A DNA stretch of 64,000 bases from Flavobacterium sp. N1736 (GCF_025947065.1 NZ_CP109994.1:1798001-1862000); one strand, 5' to 3'; shown: positions 1-9,057, numbered from the stretch's first letter. A program made the numbers and translations. Notes: generated from the sequence alone by a model not told the origin.

Positions 1-1
1 T

Positions 2-1189
2 GTTTTAATTCAGTTTGGACATAATGATGACGGGCCAATAAACGATAGTCTTCGCGCTCGCGGAACGATAAAAGGTATTGGTAATGAAACGCAGGAAATC
101 GATAATATCCTGACTAAAAAACATGAAATAGTTCATAGTTACGGCTGGTATATTGAGAAAATTGTCCGCGAAGCAAAATTAAAAGGAGCGATTCCGATTA
201 TTTGTTCTCCGATTCCGAGAAATGACTGGAAAAACGGAAAAGTGCCACGCAACGATACTTCATACGGATTATGGGCGAAGCAAATTGCAAATAAAGAGAA
301 GGTCACTTTTATTGATTTGAATAATAAAATGGCTCTTGAAATGGAAAAATTGGGTGAAACGAATGTAACGGGAACGTATTTCTATAAAAAAGATCATACG
401 CATACTTCTGCAAAAGGCGCTGTGCTTTCGGCTTCGGTGATTATTAGTGAAGTGAGAGAAAGCAAAAATTCGCTCAAAAAATATGTTTTAAAAGATCCGA
501 AAATTGTGCTTCCGTCAAAGAAAAAAGTCTTTTTAGTGGGAGATTCTACAATGGCGAATAATAAAGATGAAAATGCTGTTGGCTGGGGTGTCACTTTTCC
601 TATGTTTTGCGATACGACTAAAATTGAGGTAATTAACAAAGCCAGAGGCGGGAGAAGTACGAGAACTTTTGATCATGAAGGTCTTTGGGAGGAAGTTAAA
701 AACCAATTACAACCCGGAAATTTTGTCCTGATTCAGTTTGGTCATAACGACGCCGGAGCTGTTGATAAGGAAAAATTCAGAGGTTCATTGAAAGGTAACG
801 GAGATGAAATTCAAGAGGTTAAACTGTCCGACGGATCTAAAGAAACTGTTCATACTTTTGGCTGGTATATGAACAAATTTATCCGCGAAGCCAAAGAAAA
901 AGGCGCGATTGTAATTGTGCTGAGTCAGACGCCAAGAAACGAATGGACAAACGACAAGGTTGAAAGAAGAACGGATACGTACGGAAAATGGTCTAAAGAA
1001 GCTGCTGAAAAAGAAGGCGTTTTTTATATTGATTTGAATGAAATTGTGGCATTAAAATATGAAGCTTTAGGAAAAGAAAAAGTAAAGGCGTTTTTCCCAA
1101 AAGATCATACGCATACGGGTTTTGAAGGTGCAAAACTAAACGCACAAACCGTAGCTGAAAGTATTAAAAAACTAGGAGTTCAATTGTGA
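2..1189 (+). CDS. Tandem SGNH (CE12-type) rhamnogalacturonan acetylesterase, 5'-truncated
   Basis: Secreted-type esterase predicted to remove acetyl groups from rhamnogalacturonan. The gene starts before the window: the frame is open from base 2, so the in-frame GTG at 242 is internal. Two SGNH domains follow one another. The first lacks its nucleophile block but shows GHND (visible residues 6-9) and the C-terminal DHTH near residue 130. The second is complete, with GDSTMANN near 180 (Ser 182), the GGRST block, GHND near 247, and the Asp/His pair of DHTH at 368-371. Both belong to the family of the CE12 protein at 32288-33034. The gene lies in the pectin locus, convergent with the small H1-like gene. 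Substrate is inferred from family and neighbours. Confidence 0.88.
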   Translation, partial: VLIQFGHNDDGPINDSLRARGTIKGIGNETQEIDNILTKKHEIVHSYGWYIEKIVREAKLKGAIPIICSPIPRNDWKNGKVPRNDTSYGLWAKQIANKEKVTFIDLNNKMALEMEKLGETNVTGTYFYKKDHTHTSAKGAVLSASVIISEVRESKNSLKKYVLKDPKIVLPSKKKVFLVGDSTMANNKDENAVGWGVTFPMFCDTTKIEVINKARGGRSTRTFDHEGLWEEVKNQLQPGNFVLIQFGHNDAGAVDKEKFRGSLKGNGDEIQEVKLSDGSKETVHTFGWYMNKFIREAKEKGAIVIVLSQTPRNEWTNDKVERRTDTYGKWSKEAAEKEGVFYIDLNEIVALKYEALGKEKVKAFFPKDHTHTGFEGAKLNAQTVAESIKKLGVQL

Positions 1190-1301
1190 ATTGTGAATTG
1201 TGAGTTGTGAATTGTGAGTTATGGGTTAACTTCTAACTTCTAACATTTAACTTCTAACATTTAACATCTAACTTCTAACATTTAACATCTAACTTCTAAC
1301 A
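1186..1301. repeat. Short degenerate tandem repeats
   Basis: Just after the acetylesterase stop, a unit like GTGAATT/GTGAGTT repeats, then units like CTTCTAACATTTAA repeat several times. The units are 7-14 bp and imperfect. The tract ends at the terminator hairpin. It looks like replication-slippage DNA, with no coding content. Confidence 0.7.
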
Positions 1302-1304
1302 CAA

Positions 1305-1338
1305 AAAAAACCTCATCTAATTGCTTAAACGAGGTTTT
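1305..1338. terminator. Bidirectional rho-independent terminator
   Basis: The stem AAAACCTC/GAGGTTTT (about 1307-1314 and 1331-1338) has A-rich DNA on its left and T-rich DNA on its right. It sits between two convergent genes and can serve both. Confidence 0.75.
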
Positions 1339-1359
1339 ATCTTTTTCATTCAAAAAAGA

Positions 1360-1536
1360 TTATTTTTTTGATTCTTCGATAGAAACTTTTCTGAATTCTT
1401 TTAAAAGTTTTTCAATTTCTAAAGTCGCTTTACGAGCTCTAGGTCCAGCAGCTTTAACTCCTTTTTCAGTTAATGATTCAGCCTCTGCTTTGAATGTGTC
1501 GATTTCGGCGTTGATTTTTACTAATAGATCTTTCAT
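1360..1536 (-). CDS. Small histone H1-like protein
   Basis: A 58-residue lysine/alanine/glutamate-rich protein. It begins MKDLLVKIN, has a central GVKAAGPRARKA segment and ends in an amphipathic helix. This pattern fits the short histone H1-like (Hc1-related) proteins of Flavobacteriia, which are thought to bind DNA. I chose the ATG at 1534-1536. An upstream in-frame start at 1614 would add 26 hydrophobic residues that do not fit the family. The gene stands alone, convergent with the acetylesterase. DNA binding is family knowledge, not visible here. Confidence 0.72.
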   Translation of the reverse strand: MKDLLVKINAEIDTFKAEAESLTEKGVKAAGPRARKATLEIEKLLKEFRKVSIEESKK

Positions 1537-1823
1537 GCTTATACTTGTTAAATTAAGGCGCAAAAATAAAAGTTTGCTTGATAGATAACGCAAGTTTAGT
1601 GTTAAAATTATCACTCTTTTTACCCCGAAAGTTAATATTTCATTAACCGATCTTCTTCATCATTCATTATCAAACCATTACAGAAATAACTTTTTTTATT
1701 TTTTTTTACGTTATCACTTAATAATCACGGGATAATAACAATTTTCAGACATTTTTTGTATTACAAAATCAACACTTAAAGACTTTACAACTGTAAACTC
1801 TTACAACTTTGTGGTTCTGCAAC

Positions 1824-3152
1824 TTACTCTGTTAATTGTTTGTTTATATAGACATTTTTAAAGGTTACTCCGTTTATTAAGCTTTTATCTATATTGGTTT
1901 TGGTGGTTTCTATATTTAAATTTTCAAAAGTAAAATTTGACAAACGTACATTCGGGTCATTTTCAACTCCGTAAAAAGTATCACATTTCAACTCTATATT
2001 TTTCAAAGTGATATTGTCTCCGTAAGAAAGCGGAATATCAGGACGTCCTTTTAGATCAAAAAACTGTTTCCACGCAAATACAGCAAGTCCTGTTTTGGCT
2101 TCTCCTTTAATATCTTCGACTCTAATATATTCATATCGCTGTGGTGTATCGGGACGCATTTTAAGCCATAATAATCGTGATGCTCCATCTATTTTGCAGT
2201 TGCGCATAATGACATTTCTGTTATGGATGGATTCACTTCCGTTTGTTAAGGATGAATGACAAAAACCGAAATTACAGTCTTCTATGATAATATTGGCGTT
2301 TGGTCCGTTGTTTTTGTCCTGATCTGCATATGGGCCTTTTCCTCCTTTTAGGGCAATCGCATCATCGTTTACTGACATATAACAGCCTTTTACTAAAAAA
2401 TTGGTGCAAATATCTATATCAATCGCATCTGTACTTGGTGCTTTTACGCCAATATGTGGGGAGAAAATGTACAAATCGAGCATTTTTACATTGTTGCATT
2501 TATAAAAATGGTTTGTCCAAAAACCTGAATTTATCAGTTTTACATCTTGTAATTGCACGTTGTTCGAATTCCACACAAAAATTAATCTTGGTCTAGAAAC
2601 TTCGAGGTTGGTACATTTTGGGTTTTCTTTTCGTCTTTGCCAGAATGCTTCCCAATATTTTTTACCGTTTCCGTTGATGGTTCCTTTTCCGGAAATCGAA
2701 AAATGATCGACTCCGTAAGCATTTACCAAAGCCGGAAAATAATCCAGATTTTGTCCTTCCATTCGTGATGGCATAATTGGAAAATCGGCAATATTATCTG
2801 ATCCTTTTAAAACTCCGCCTTCTGAAACGTATAAAGCTGTTTTTGGTTTAAAAAATAAGGCACCGCTTAAATAAACACCTTTGGGAATTACAATTACGCC
2901 GCCGCCATTTGCAGCAGCTTTATCGATTACTTTTTGGATGGCGACGGTTTGAATTTTAGTGCTGTCTTTGCTTACGCCAAAATCTGTAATGATATATTGT
3001 TTGCCTAAATCTTTTAATTGGAGTTTCGTATAATCTTTAAACCAGTCTGAAATTGGTGATCCGTCCGGGAAAGTGTCGTTTTTGTAGTTTTGAGATATTA
3101 GCACTTGCGTGAAAGCGAAAATGCATATTATCGAGGTTAGAATGTTTTTCAT
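1824..3152 (-). CDS. GH28 family glycoside hydrolase (polygalacturonase-like)
   Basis: Secreted right-handed beta-helix enzyme of 442 residues, predicted to hydrolyse galacturonic acid links in pectin or rhamnogalacturonan. A Sec signal peptide spans about residues 1-20. GH28 signatures are STDAIDID (240-246) and NDDAIALK (262-269). A CHSSLTNGSES block (298-308) stands in place of GHG.SIGSE, and LWLKMRP (329-334) stands in place of the RIK motif. The catalytic Asp set is kept but the His and Lys motifs are divergent, so this is an unusual GH28 branch. It is the last gene of the leftward set starting at 7347, separated from the DUF4861 gene by a hairpin repeat. Exact linkage specificity is unknown. 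Confidence 0.88.
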   Translation of the reverse strand: MKNILTSIICIFAFTQVLISQNYKNDTFPDGSPISDWFKDYTKLQLKDLGKQYIITDFGVSKDSTKIQTVAIQKVIDKAAANGGGVIVIPKGVYLSGALFFKPKTALYVSEGGVLKGSDNIADFPIMPSRMEGQNLDYFPALVNAYGVDHFSISGKGTINGNGKKYWEAFWQRRKENPKCTNLEVSRPRLIFVWNSNNVQLQDVKLINSGFWTNHFYKCNNVKMLDLYIFSPHIGVKAPSTDAIDIDICTNFLVKGCYMSVNDDAIALKGGKGPYADQDKNNGPNANIIIEDCNFGFCHSSLTNGSESIHNRNVIMRNCKIDGASRLLWLKMRPDTPQRYEYIRVEDIKGEAKTGLAVFAWKQFFDLKGRPDIPLSYGDNITLKNIELKCDTFYGVENDPNVRLSNFTFENLNIETTKTNIDKSLINGVTFKNVYINKQLTE

Positions 3153-3182
3153 TTTTGGTTGGTGTTAGTGAGGTTGGTATTT

Positions 3183-3267
3183 GTCTTTGCGAGGAACGAA
3201 GCAATCACATTTGCTGAGTCACACTTTATGGTTTTGTTAGTGAGGTTGCTTCGTTCCTCGCAATGAC
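3183..3267. repeat. REP-like inverted repeat
   Basis: The arms at 3183-3206 and 3244-3267 are near-perfect reverse complements around a core GCGAGGAACGAAGC. The same element type recurs at 33095-33193. It sits between two genes of one leftward set and could stabilise or trim the mRNA. Confidence 0.75.
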
Positions 3268-3289
3268 GTGGTTTGTGGTTATTTTGTGC

Positions 3290-4573
3290 TTACTTTACCT
3301 CAACTTTAATTTTTGCTGAAAGCTGCTTCGCAATATTCGTCACGTAATTGGTAAAATAAGGGGAATCTTTAAAGTTTTTATCAGCGCTTAATTCCCATCC
3401 GGCAATTGGGTAATAACTAATTTGCTGTTTGTTTTTTACGTTTAATTTTATAAGATATGAATCTGTTAATTGTCCGGTTTTTGGTGCTTCGATATAGCCT
3501 TTATAGACATTTTTCGGAATTATTATAGCTGTTCCTAAAATCCATTGGCGTTCGTAGGTTAATTTATCGTGCTGAATAAAACATACAAAATCGCCTGAGT
3601 CAATTACTTGCAATGGGTTCTGGTTGTTTAGGTTAGAAAGTGCAATCAATAACATTTCGTTTCCTTTTAATCCGTTTAGAGATACGGTATTTTTATAACC
3701 GTACATTCCCGGCCAGATCGAAGCGGTTTCTTGTGCCTGATATTCGTTTCCGTCTATTTTCCAGTTATGGTAATTATAGCTTAAAACGGAGTTTACCGGA
3801 CCTTCACTGACGATTTTGAACGTCGTTTTTTCGATATTATTTACGGTATCGCTGGCGATAATTCCGAGTCTGTTGATTTTATTGTCTTTCAATAAGGCAA
3901 AACCGCCTAATCCGGCAGAATTTCCAACAGGAAAAATATCTCTTCCCCAATCGTACATTACGTGATAATTATCTTCAACGGCGCCTTTGCTGTTTATACC
4001 CACATCTTCGGGCGTGATTCCGGGTATTTTTTTCCCGAAAACATCTTTAGAATTTCTTCCGTCTAAATAATGTCTAAAACCAACTTTATCATTTTCCCAG
4101 CTTGGTCCGTCGGTTTGATATTTTTGATAGCCTAATTTTTTATGTACCTGATTTGCCATTAAAACTTCTTGCGTGTCCGGATGAACCGGTTTGTCTTTGG
4201 CTTCTCTTTTTCCGAATCGAACGCTTGTTTTCATTGGAAATTTAGGATCTTTTTTTGACCATTTTAAGGCTAACGTTTTGGTTTCATTTGGAGAAAAATC
4301 GGCAACTAAAAATAATTCATCCCATTTTCCATCTCCGTCAAGGTCATTTACCTGCGCCGGAATTGTATCTGTTTTATAAATTAAAATTGGATATTGACTG
4401 GCTTCGTCTTTAATCGAAAGCTGATTTCTTTTTATTGAAATTGCTTTTTGAGACAGTTCTAATTTGGAAGAATTCTTTAAAACAATTTTGTTTCCGGTTG
4501 CTTTTTGCTGTGCATTTATATTTGCAAAAACCATTGCTGTTACTGCAATTGACAGATAGAATTTAGTTTTCAT
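3290..4573 (-). CDS. DUF4861 family secreted protein
   Basis: About 427 residues. I prefer the ATG at 4571-4573, which gives a clean signal peptide (MKTKFYLSIAVTAMVF, cleavage after INA); a start at 4621 would add 16 Lys/Asn-rich residues. Family marks are DGDGKWDELF near the N-terminus, RHYLDGRNSKDVFGK, the YHVMYDWGRDIFPVG block, and WPGMYGY. A shorter paralogue lies at 41149-42114 in the second pectin locus. DUF4861 proteins are often found with pectin-degrading enzymes, but I know no firm biochemical role. The neighbours on both sides (GH28, propeller protein) support a role in processing rhamnogalacturonan fragments outside the cytoplasm. Confidence 0.82.
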   Translation of the reverse strand: MKTKFYLSIAVTAMVFANINAQQKATGNKIVLKNSSKLELSQKAISIKRNQLSIKDEASQYPILIYKTDTIPAQVNDLDGDGKWDELFLVADFSPNETKTLALKWSKKDPKFPMKTSVRFGKREAKDKPVHPDTQEVLMANQVHKKLGYQKYQTDGPSWENDKVGFRHYLDGRNSKDVFGKKIPGITPEDVGINSKGAVEDNYHVMYDWGRDIFPVGNSAGLGGFALLKDNKINRLGIIASDTVNNIEKTTFKIVSEGPVNSVLSYNYHNWKIDGNEYQAQETASIWPGMYGYKNTVSLNGLKGNEMLLIALSNLNNQNPLQVIDSGDFVCFIQHDKLTYERQWILGTAIIIPKNVYKGYIEAPKTGQLTDSYLIKLNVKNKQQISYYPIAGWELSADKNFKDSPYFTNYVTNIAKQLSAKIKVEVK

Positions 4574-4622
4574 TTTTTTTGTTTTTTTTATGCTGTTTGT
4601 TTTTTGTAACAATTTAATCATT

Positions 4623-5693
4623 TTATACTATTCTAAAAATAAAAGCCGACGCAGTTTCGTATTTTCCTCCCTGAGATGCAGTAAATAAATAGGTGGCTTT
4701 TCCGTTTTGAAACAATAACTGCGGTCGTTCGGCACGTCCATATCTATTTAAATGTTTTGGTGCTTCGGGCTGTTTTATATATTTATCCAATGGCTGATAT
4801 GCAATTGAAGGTTCGTTCCAATAAATACCGTCGTCAGAATCCATATAAAGCCCGTGATCGATTCCGAAAACGCCCATATCTCGGGCTAACATTTTAAATT
4901 TCTTGTTTTCGTACCACACAAAAGCGTCTTCGCATTGCTGGTTATTTCCCAGTTTAGAAAAATCAATTAATGGATTATTTTTATGTTTAATGTATGGTCC
5001 TTCAAGCGATTTTGAAATTGCCAATCCGTATTTTCTGTTTCCTTTTATGGGGAATTTTGGATGTACATAATTTTCTGTATCCAACGATTTATAATACAGC
5101 CAATATTCTCCGTTTGGATGTTTTAAAAAGGATGGATTTGTGGTTAAAAGATCATCCCATTCTCCTTTTTCTCCGGGTAATAATAAGGGTTTGTCGGGTC
5201 TTTTCCACGGACCGTAAAGTGAATCAGAAGTTGCTAAACCAATTCGTTTGGTGTCCATTTTTCCGTTGGAATTTCCCATAAAAAACAGGGCATATTTTCC
5301 ATCCACAAAATGAATACTTGGATTATGACAGGTTGTTGCATCCCAAAATCCTTCGCCACGCGGTGCCAAAATAGTACTTATATATTCGTACGGTCCTTCG
5401 GGTTTATCGGCAACGGCGTGTGCAATTTCTGAAGAATTAATCCAGCCGCTCATTCCTTTTGATTTTTTCCATCTTGAAAAAAAAACATGAATTTTGCCAT
5501 CAGGTCCTTCAATTGGACTGTTGCACCAAACATAATAATCTTCAAATTCAAGCGCACGACCAACGGGACGAAGTTTTTTTTCAAAATCTGAAAGCTTTGG
5601 TTCGTCTAAAAAATCTATGGCTTTCGCCGAAAACGGAAGACATAAAGCTAATAATGCAAGTGAATTTCCAACTATAAATTTTCTTCTGTTCAT
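4623..5693 (-). CDS. Five-bladed beta-propeller glycosidase-like protein (GH43-like)
   Basis: 356 residues. The N-terminus MNRRKFIVGNSLALLALC is a hydrophobic signal with twin Arg, resembling a Tat signal. The body shows repeated propeller phrases: VWCNSPIEGPDGKIHVFFSRW, TCHNPSIHFVDGKYALFFMG, TTNPSFLKHPNGEYWLYYK, and KPEGPYEY/GPWKRP blade loops. These resemble the GH43/GH32-like propeller fold. I cannot assign a CAZy family. It overlaps no gene and lies 49 bp before the DUF4861 start, in the same direction. It is probably a glycosidase for a side chain of pectin; substrate unknown. Confidence 0.72.
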   Translation of the reverse strand: MNRRKFIVGNSLALLALCLPFSAKAIDFLDEPKLSDFEKKLRPVGRALEFEDYYVWCNSPIEGPDGKIHVFFSRWKKSKGMSGWINSSEIAHAVADKPEGPYEYISTILAPRGEGFWDATTCHNPSIHFVDGKYALFFMGNSNGKMDTKRIGLATSDSLYGPWKRPDKPLLLPGEKGEWDDLLTTNPSFLKHPNGEYWLYYKSLDTENYVHPKFPIKGNRKYGLAISKSLEGPYIKHKNNPLIDFSKLGNNQQCEDAFVWYENKKFKMLARDMGVFGIDHGLYMDSDDGIYWNEPSIAYQPLDKYIKQPEAPKHLNRYGRAERPQLLFQNGKATYLFTASQGGKYETASAFIFRIV

Positions 5694-5741
5694 TTTTTAA
5701 TTTCAGATTTTAGATTTTAGATTCATTATGTTGATTTTTTT

Positions 5742-5809
5742 CACGCAGATTTGGCAGATTAAGCAGATTTTTTTTATTTTTTAATCTTTTAATCTTTTTA
5801 ATCTGTGGC
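5742..5809. repeat. Dispersed CAGATT repeat (copy a)
   Basis: A left half CGCAGATTTGGCAGATTAAG and a right half ending TAATCTGTGGC are separated by T-rich DNA and can pair as a long weak hairpin. Related copies lie at 36778, 41015, 51353, 58901 and 58982. Confidence 0.7.
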
Positions 5810-5814
5810 TATAT

Positions 5815-7347
5815 TTATTTTTTCTCTGTTTTATCAATCCAATCATCTGTTCTGAAAGGTGATGCGGGCAGGTTTTCAGTATTGAATAAATTGGGTTCCG
5901 GTACGGCTTTCCATGCAAAACGAACGGCTGCGGGATTTTTTACTTTTGAAGAGGAAACTACTATTGTTTTTCCTTCAATTTTGGCATTGGCAGGATAAAA
6001 AATCTGATCGTCTCCGGCAATTTCAAATTCTTTCAGCGTTTCTCCGTCTTTCTTCAAACCTGATTCGGCATAATCAAAAAACAATTGTGCTTTTTGATTT
6101 TTAATTTTCATGTGATTGTAAATGGGTCCTGAATACACTAATTTATTTTCGTTATACGTTTTGGCTCTTGCCAATAAAGCAAGGCGATGCCCAACGGTTT
6201 GTTTGTCTATTGGGTGAATATTGTTTGCGTCGCCAACATCTGTTGTAACAACCATTCCGCTATTGGTTATGGTTTTTAAGGACATTAATTGTGCTTCCCG
6301 AATGTCTGCATTTTGTCCTTTGTGAGGTGCAATTTGTACATAATAAAAAGGGAAATCACCTTGTTTCCAATCGTCTCTCCAATTTTTTACCATTGCCGGA
6401 AATAGTGTTCGGTACAAATTTGCTTGTCCGGAATTGCTTTCGCCCTGATACCAGATTACGCCTTTCATGGTGTAATTTATTAAAGGATAAAGCATCGCAT
6501 TATACAAAACATAGGAGGTTTTATTGGCTTCTTTCTTTGGCTTTTTTATTTCTGATTTTGCTGCATTTGCCGCGCTTGCGATTCGTTCATTTATTAAGGC
6601 TAAATAATAGGCTTCTAGTTTTTCCTGATATATTTTTTCGTTTTTGGCATCTTGCTGCAATATTGGCAAAAAAGAAACATCGCTTTCTAAAACATTTTGA
6701 GATGTCCACGCTTCTGCTTTTGTACCGCCCCACGAACTCGAAATTAATCCGATTGGGACGTTTAATTTTTGATATAATTCTCTCCCGAAAAAATAAGCTA
6801 CTGCCGAAAATGTATTGATACTTTCGGGCGAACATTTTTTCCATGAACCAATTACATCGTCAAGTGGCTTTGGTGATGCATTTGTTAAAACGGTAAACAA
6901 TCTGATGTTTGGGTAGGAAGCATTTTTAACTTCTTCCTGATAGTTTTTAACTCCGGTTTTCCAGGTTCCTTCTTCTTTTCCTACAGGAAAATACATGTTT
7001 GATTGTCCGGAACAAATCCAGACTTCACCAATTAAAATATTATTGAGTATAATTTTATTGGTTGCGGTAATGGTTATTGTATATGTTTTTTCGCTTCCTG
7101 TTGGCGTATCAAGAGTTGTTTTCCATGTTCCGTCGGGATTTGCAACGGTTTCAATTGTGGTAGTTAACCATTCTGGATGAATGCTTATTTTTTCGTTTGG
7201 AGACGCCCATCCCCATACATTGACTTTTGCGTTTTGCTGTAAAACCATATTATCGCTTACCAATGCAGGCAATTTAACCTGAGCGGTAAGGGAAATTTTC
7301 ACAAACAAAACAACTAAAAACAAGGGCAACTTTTTTAAGTAAATCAT
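5815..7347 (-). CDS. Sialate O-acetylesterase-type carbohydrate esterase (SASA family)
   Basis: Secreted 510-residue esterase. The signal peptide covers residues 1-22 (cleavage after LTA). A beta-sandwich-like segment precedes the SGNH/SASA domain. Catalytic marks are GQSN with Ser 116, SSWGGTKAEAW near 204-214, WYQGESN near 299-305, and the C-terminal DVGDANNIHP block with His 378. The family deacetylates sialic acid, xylan or pectic sugars. In this locus acetylated rhamnogalacturonan is the likely substrate (inference). It is the first gene of a leftward set and has its own promoter with the CAGGA box at 7404-7420. Confidence 0.87.
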   Translation of the reverse strand: MIYLKKLPLFLVVLFVKISLTAQVKLPALVSDNMVLQQNAKVNVWGWASPNEKISIHPEWLTTTIETVANPDGTWKTTLDTPTGSEKTYTITITATNKIILNNILIGEVWICSGQSNMYFPVGKEEGTWKTGVKNYQEEVKNASYPNIRLFTVLTNASPKPLDDVIGSWKKCSPESINTFSAVAYFFGRELYQKLNVPIGLISSSWGGTKAEAWTSQNVLESDVSFLPILQQDAKNEKIYQEKLEAYYLALINERIASAANAAKSEIKKPKKEANKTSYVLYNAMLYPLINYTMKGVIWYQGESNSGQANLYRTLFPAMVKNWRDDWKQGDFPFYYVQIAPHKGQNADIREAQLMSLKTITNSGMVVTTDVGDANNIHPIDKQTVGHRLALLARAKTYNENKLVYSGPIYNHMKIKNQKAQLFFDYAESGLKKDGETLKEFEIAGDDQIFYPANAKIEGKTIVVSSSKVKNPAAVRFAWKAVPEPNLFNTENLPASPFRTDDWIDKTEKK

Positions 7348-7375
7348 TGGCGTTGAAGTATTAAGTCCTGAACTT

Positions 7376-7420
7376 TAAATTTAAAATAGTTAAGTCCGAA
7401 AAGCATCCTGTGCTTTCCTG
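7376..7420 (-). promoter_or_regulatory. Promoter of the acetylesterase set with CAGGA direct-repeat box
   Basis: Read on the minus strand, the box CAGGAAAGCACAGGATG (7404-7420) is followed by exactly 20 nt and then TAAATTTA (7376-7383), a -7 box with one change from TAnnTTTG. The start codon is 28 nt beyond. The same box and spacing occur at two other promoters of the locus, at 12236-12280 and 12484-12528. Confidence 0.7.
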
Positions 7421-7443
7421 TTTCTTTTGAATTGGAAAATGCA

Positions 7444-7472
7444 AAAAAGCTGTCAAAAAAAGACAGCTTTTT
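7444..7472 (-). terminator. Terminator of susC-susD
   Basis: A perfect 11-bp stem AAAAAGCTGTC/GACAGCTTTTT with a 7-nt loop, 44 bp past the susD stop. T-rich on both strands. Confidence 0.85.
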
Positions 7473-7515
7473 CAAAAAAAACAAAATATAAAAAAAGATT
7501 GGGGGCAAAGTTTTT

Positions 7516-9051
7516 TTAGTCGTAACCAATATTTTGATCATAAAGTCCCGGAACTGCCAGTATTTCCTGTAACGGAATTGGATAAATCAAGGCGTTATTA
7601 TCTATAGTTCTAATTTTTCCATCGGTATCTTCAACGGCTTTCCAGGCGTTCATTGTTTCAACTGCTTTTCCAGATCTGATTAGATCAAACCATCTTGTTC
7701 CTTCTGAGAAAAATTCTTTTCTTCTTTCGGCAAATAATTGATCTAAAGTAATATTTGCAGCATCTGGAGTTATTCCGGCTCTTGTTCTTACTTTATTTAC
7801 AATGTCATCAACATCGGCCTGCGAGCCTCCGCCTCCGTGAAGTGTACATTCTGCCATCATCATTAATACATCTGTGTAGCGTATTACCATAAAATCTACG
7901 CCCCAGTCTTCACGACCGTTTCCGTATCTTGTTGGGTCTATATATTTTTTGAAAACCGGAAGTGTGTAACTTCCTTTATATGTTCCTGTTGCTACTGTAT
8001 AACTTGTTGCAATACCAAAAGTTTTTCTAAGATCTGTTGCAGCAAACTTATTTACAAGGTCTGTCGATACGGGTTTTGCTTCTAAAGATCCTTGTGCCGA
8101 TAAATTAACTGAGGCAAAATAAGGTTCGTAGCCTACTTCTACCATAAAATTGCCTCCAACAGAGCTTGGAAGACTTTGTGTATATGGAATCGTTAATACG
8201 TTTTCTTTATTTGTCAGTCCTTCAATTTTAAAAATATTCGCATAATCAGTACCAAAAGTATATAGTCCGCTTAGTTTGATATCGTTTAATTGCTGATAGG
8301 CTTTATCCCATTCGTTTAAGCCAAGTGTAGCGCCGTCAATTCCGTAAGTTGGGCTTGAGCGTGTCATATAAACAAGACCTAATAATGCTTTTGCTCCATA
8401 TTTTGAAACTCTTCCGTAGTTTGCAGCATCGTATGCAGGAAGAAGATCCGGAATAGCTTGTTCAAGGTCGGAGATAATAAAATCGTAAACATCTTTAACG
8501 GGTGTTCTTTTAACATTTGCTACTTCTGCAGCTGTCATTGTTCTGTCGATTAACGGTACTCTTCCAAACCATCTGATTAAATCAAAGTAGCAAAATGCTC
8601 TAAGAAAACGAGCTTCGGCAACCATTGAAGTTTTATCGGCAGGATTTGTAAAAATAAGGTCTCCTTTTTCGGATAGTTTTTCGAGCAATTGATTTGCTTT
8701 ATAAATCGCATTGTAATTACTTGTGTATGCTTCTTTTACATAGGTATTGGTGCTGATATTGGTATAAAAGCTGTTGATTCCCTCCCATTCTCTTGATGCT
8801 GTTGTGGTTGCATACAAATTATCTGATCTGGTTTCGCTTAAATTTAAAACTCTGTTGGCATAACCATACGTTCCCGCACCATGAAAGGCAACGGAATAGG
8901 TAGCATTTCTTGCCTGAACAAAATCAGACTGTGTAAGATAAAAATTCTCTATTGTTCGTTGTGAAAGTGGCAATTGAGTCAATTCATCTTCGCAGCATGT
9001 AAAGGCAAATAATGCCAAAACGCCTGCAGCTAAAGAGATATATTTTTTCAT
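7516..9051 (-). CDS. SusD/RagB family outer-membrane glycan-binding lipoprotein
   Basis: 511 residues. The lipoprotein signal ends in the lipobox-like FTCC (Cys near residue 19-20). RagB/SusD features include the N-terminal helical repeat region (YSVAFHGAG, AEARFLRAFCYFDLIRWFG near 145-165), FAERRKEFFSEGTRWFDLIRSGKA near the C-terminus, and the terminal QNIGYD, a variant of the family's QNPGY tail. It binds oligosaccharides at the cell surface and hands them to the SusC partner. It starts 6 bp after the susC stop, so the two are co-translated. The ligand is inferred to be a rhamnogalacturonan fragment. Confidence 0.95.
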   Translation of the reverse strand: MKKYISLAAGVLALFAFTCCEDELTQLPLSQRTIENFYLTQSDFVQARNATYSVAFHGAGTYGYANRVLNLSETRSDNLYATTTASREWEGINSFYTNISTNTYVKEAYTSNYNAIYKANQLLEKLSEKGDLIFTNPADKTSMVAEARFLRAFCYFDLIRWFGRVPLIDRTMTAAEVANVKRTPVKDVYDFIISDLEQAIPDLLPAYDAANYGRVSKYGAKALLGLVYMTRSSPTYGIDGATLGLNEWDKAYQQLNDIKLSGLYTFGTDYANIFKIEGLTNKENVLTIPYTQSLPSSVGGNFMVEVGYEPYFASVNLSAQGSLEAKPVSTDLVNKFAATDLRKTFGIATSYTVATGTYKGSYTLPVFKKYIDPTRYGNGREDWGVDFMVIRYTDVLMMMAECTLHGGGGSQADVDDIVNKVRTRAGITPDAANITLDQLFAERRKEFFSEGTRWFDLIRSGKAVETMNAWKAVEDTDGKIRTIDNNALIYPIPLQEILAVPGLYDQNIGYD

Positions 9052-9057
9052 TTTATT

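Noticed and set aside
242..1189. A separate gene starting at the GTG at 242
   Set aside because: The frame is open upstream to base 2 and encodes the rest of the first SGNH domain, so 242 is internal.
1186..1301. Tandem repeats that could suggest a CRISPR array
   Set aside because: Units are 7-14 bp with no unique spacers and no cas genes.
4623..5693. Lipoprotein reading of the ALC in the propeller protein signal
   Set aside because: The residue after Cys is Leu, and a longer hydrophobic stretch ending SAKA fits a signal-peptidase I or Tat cleavage site better.
6291..6818. A 175-residue plus-strand open frame
   Set aside because: It lies fully antisense to the well-supported acetylesterase gene, and its product is a Leu/Phe/Arg-rich string with no domain.
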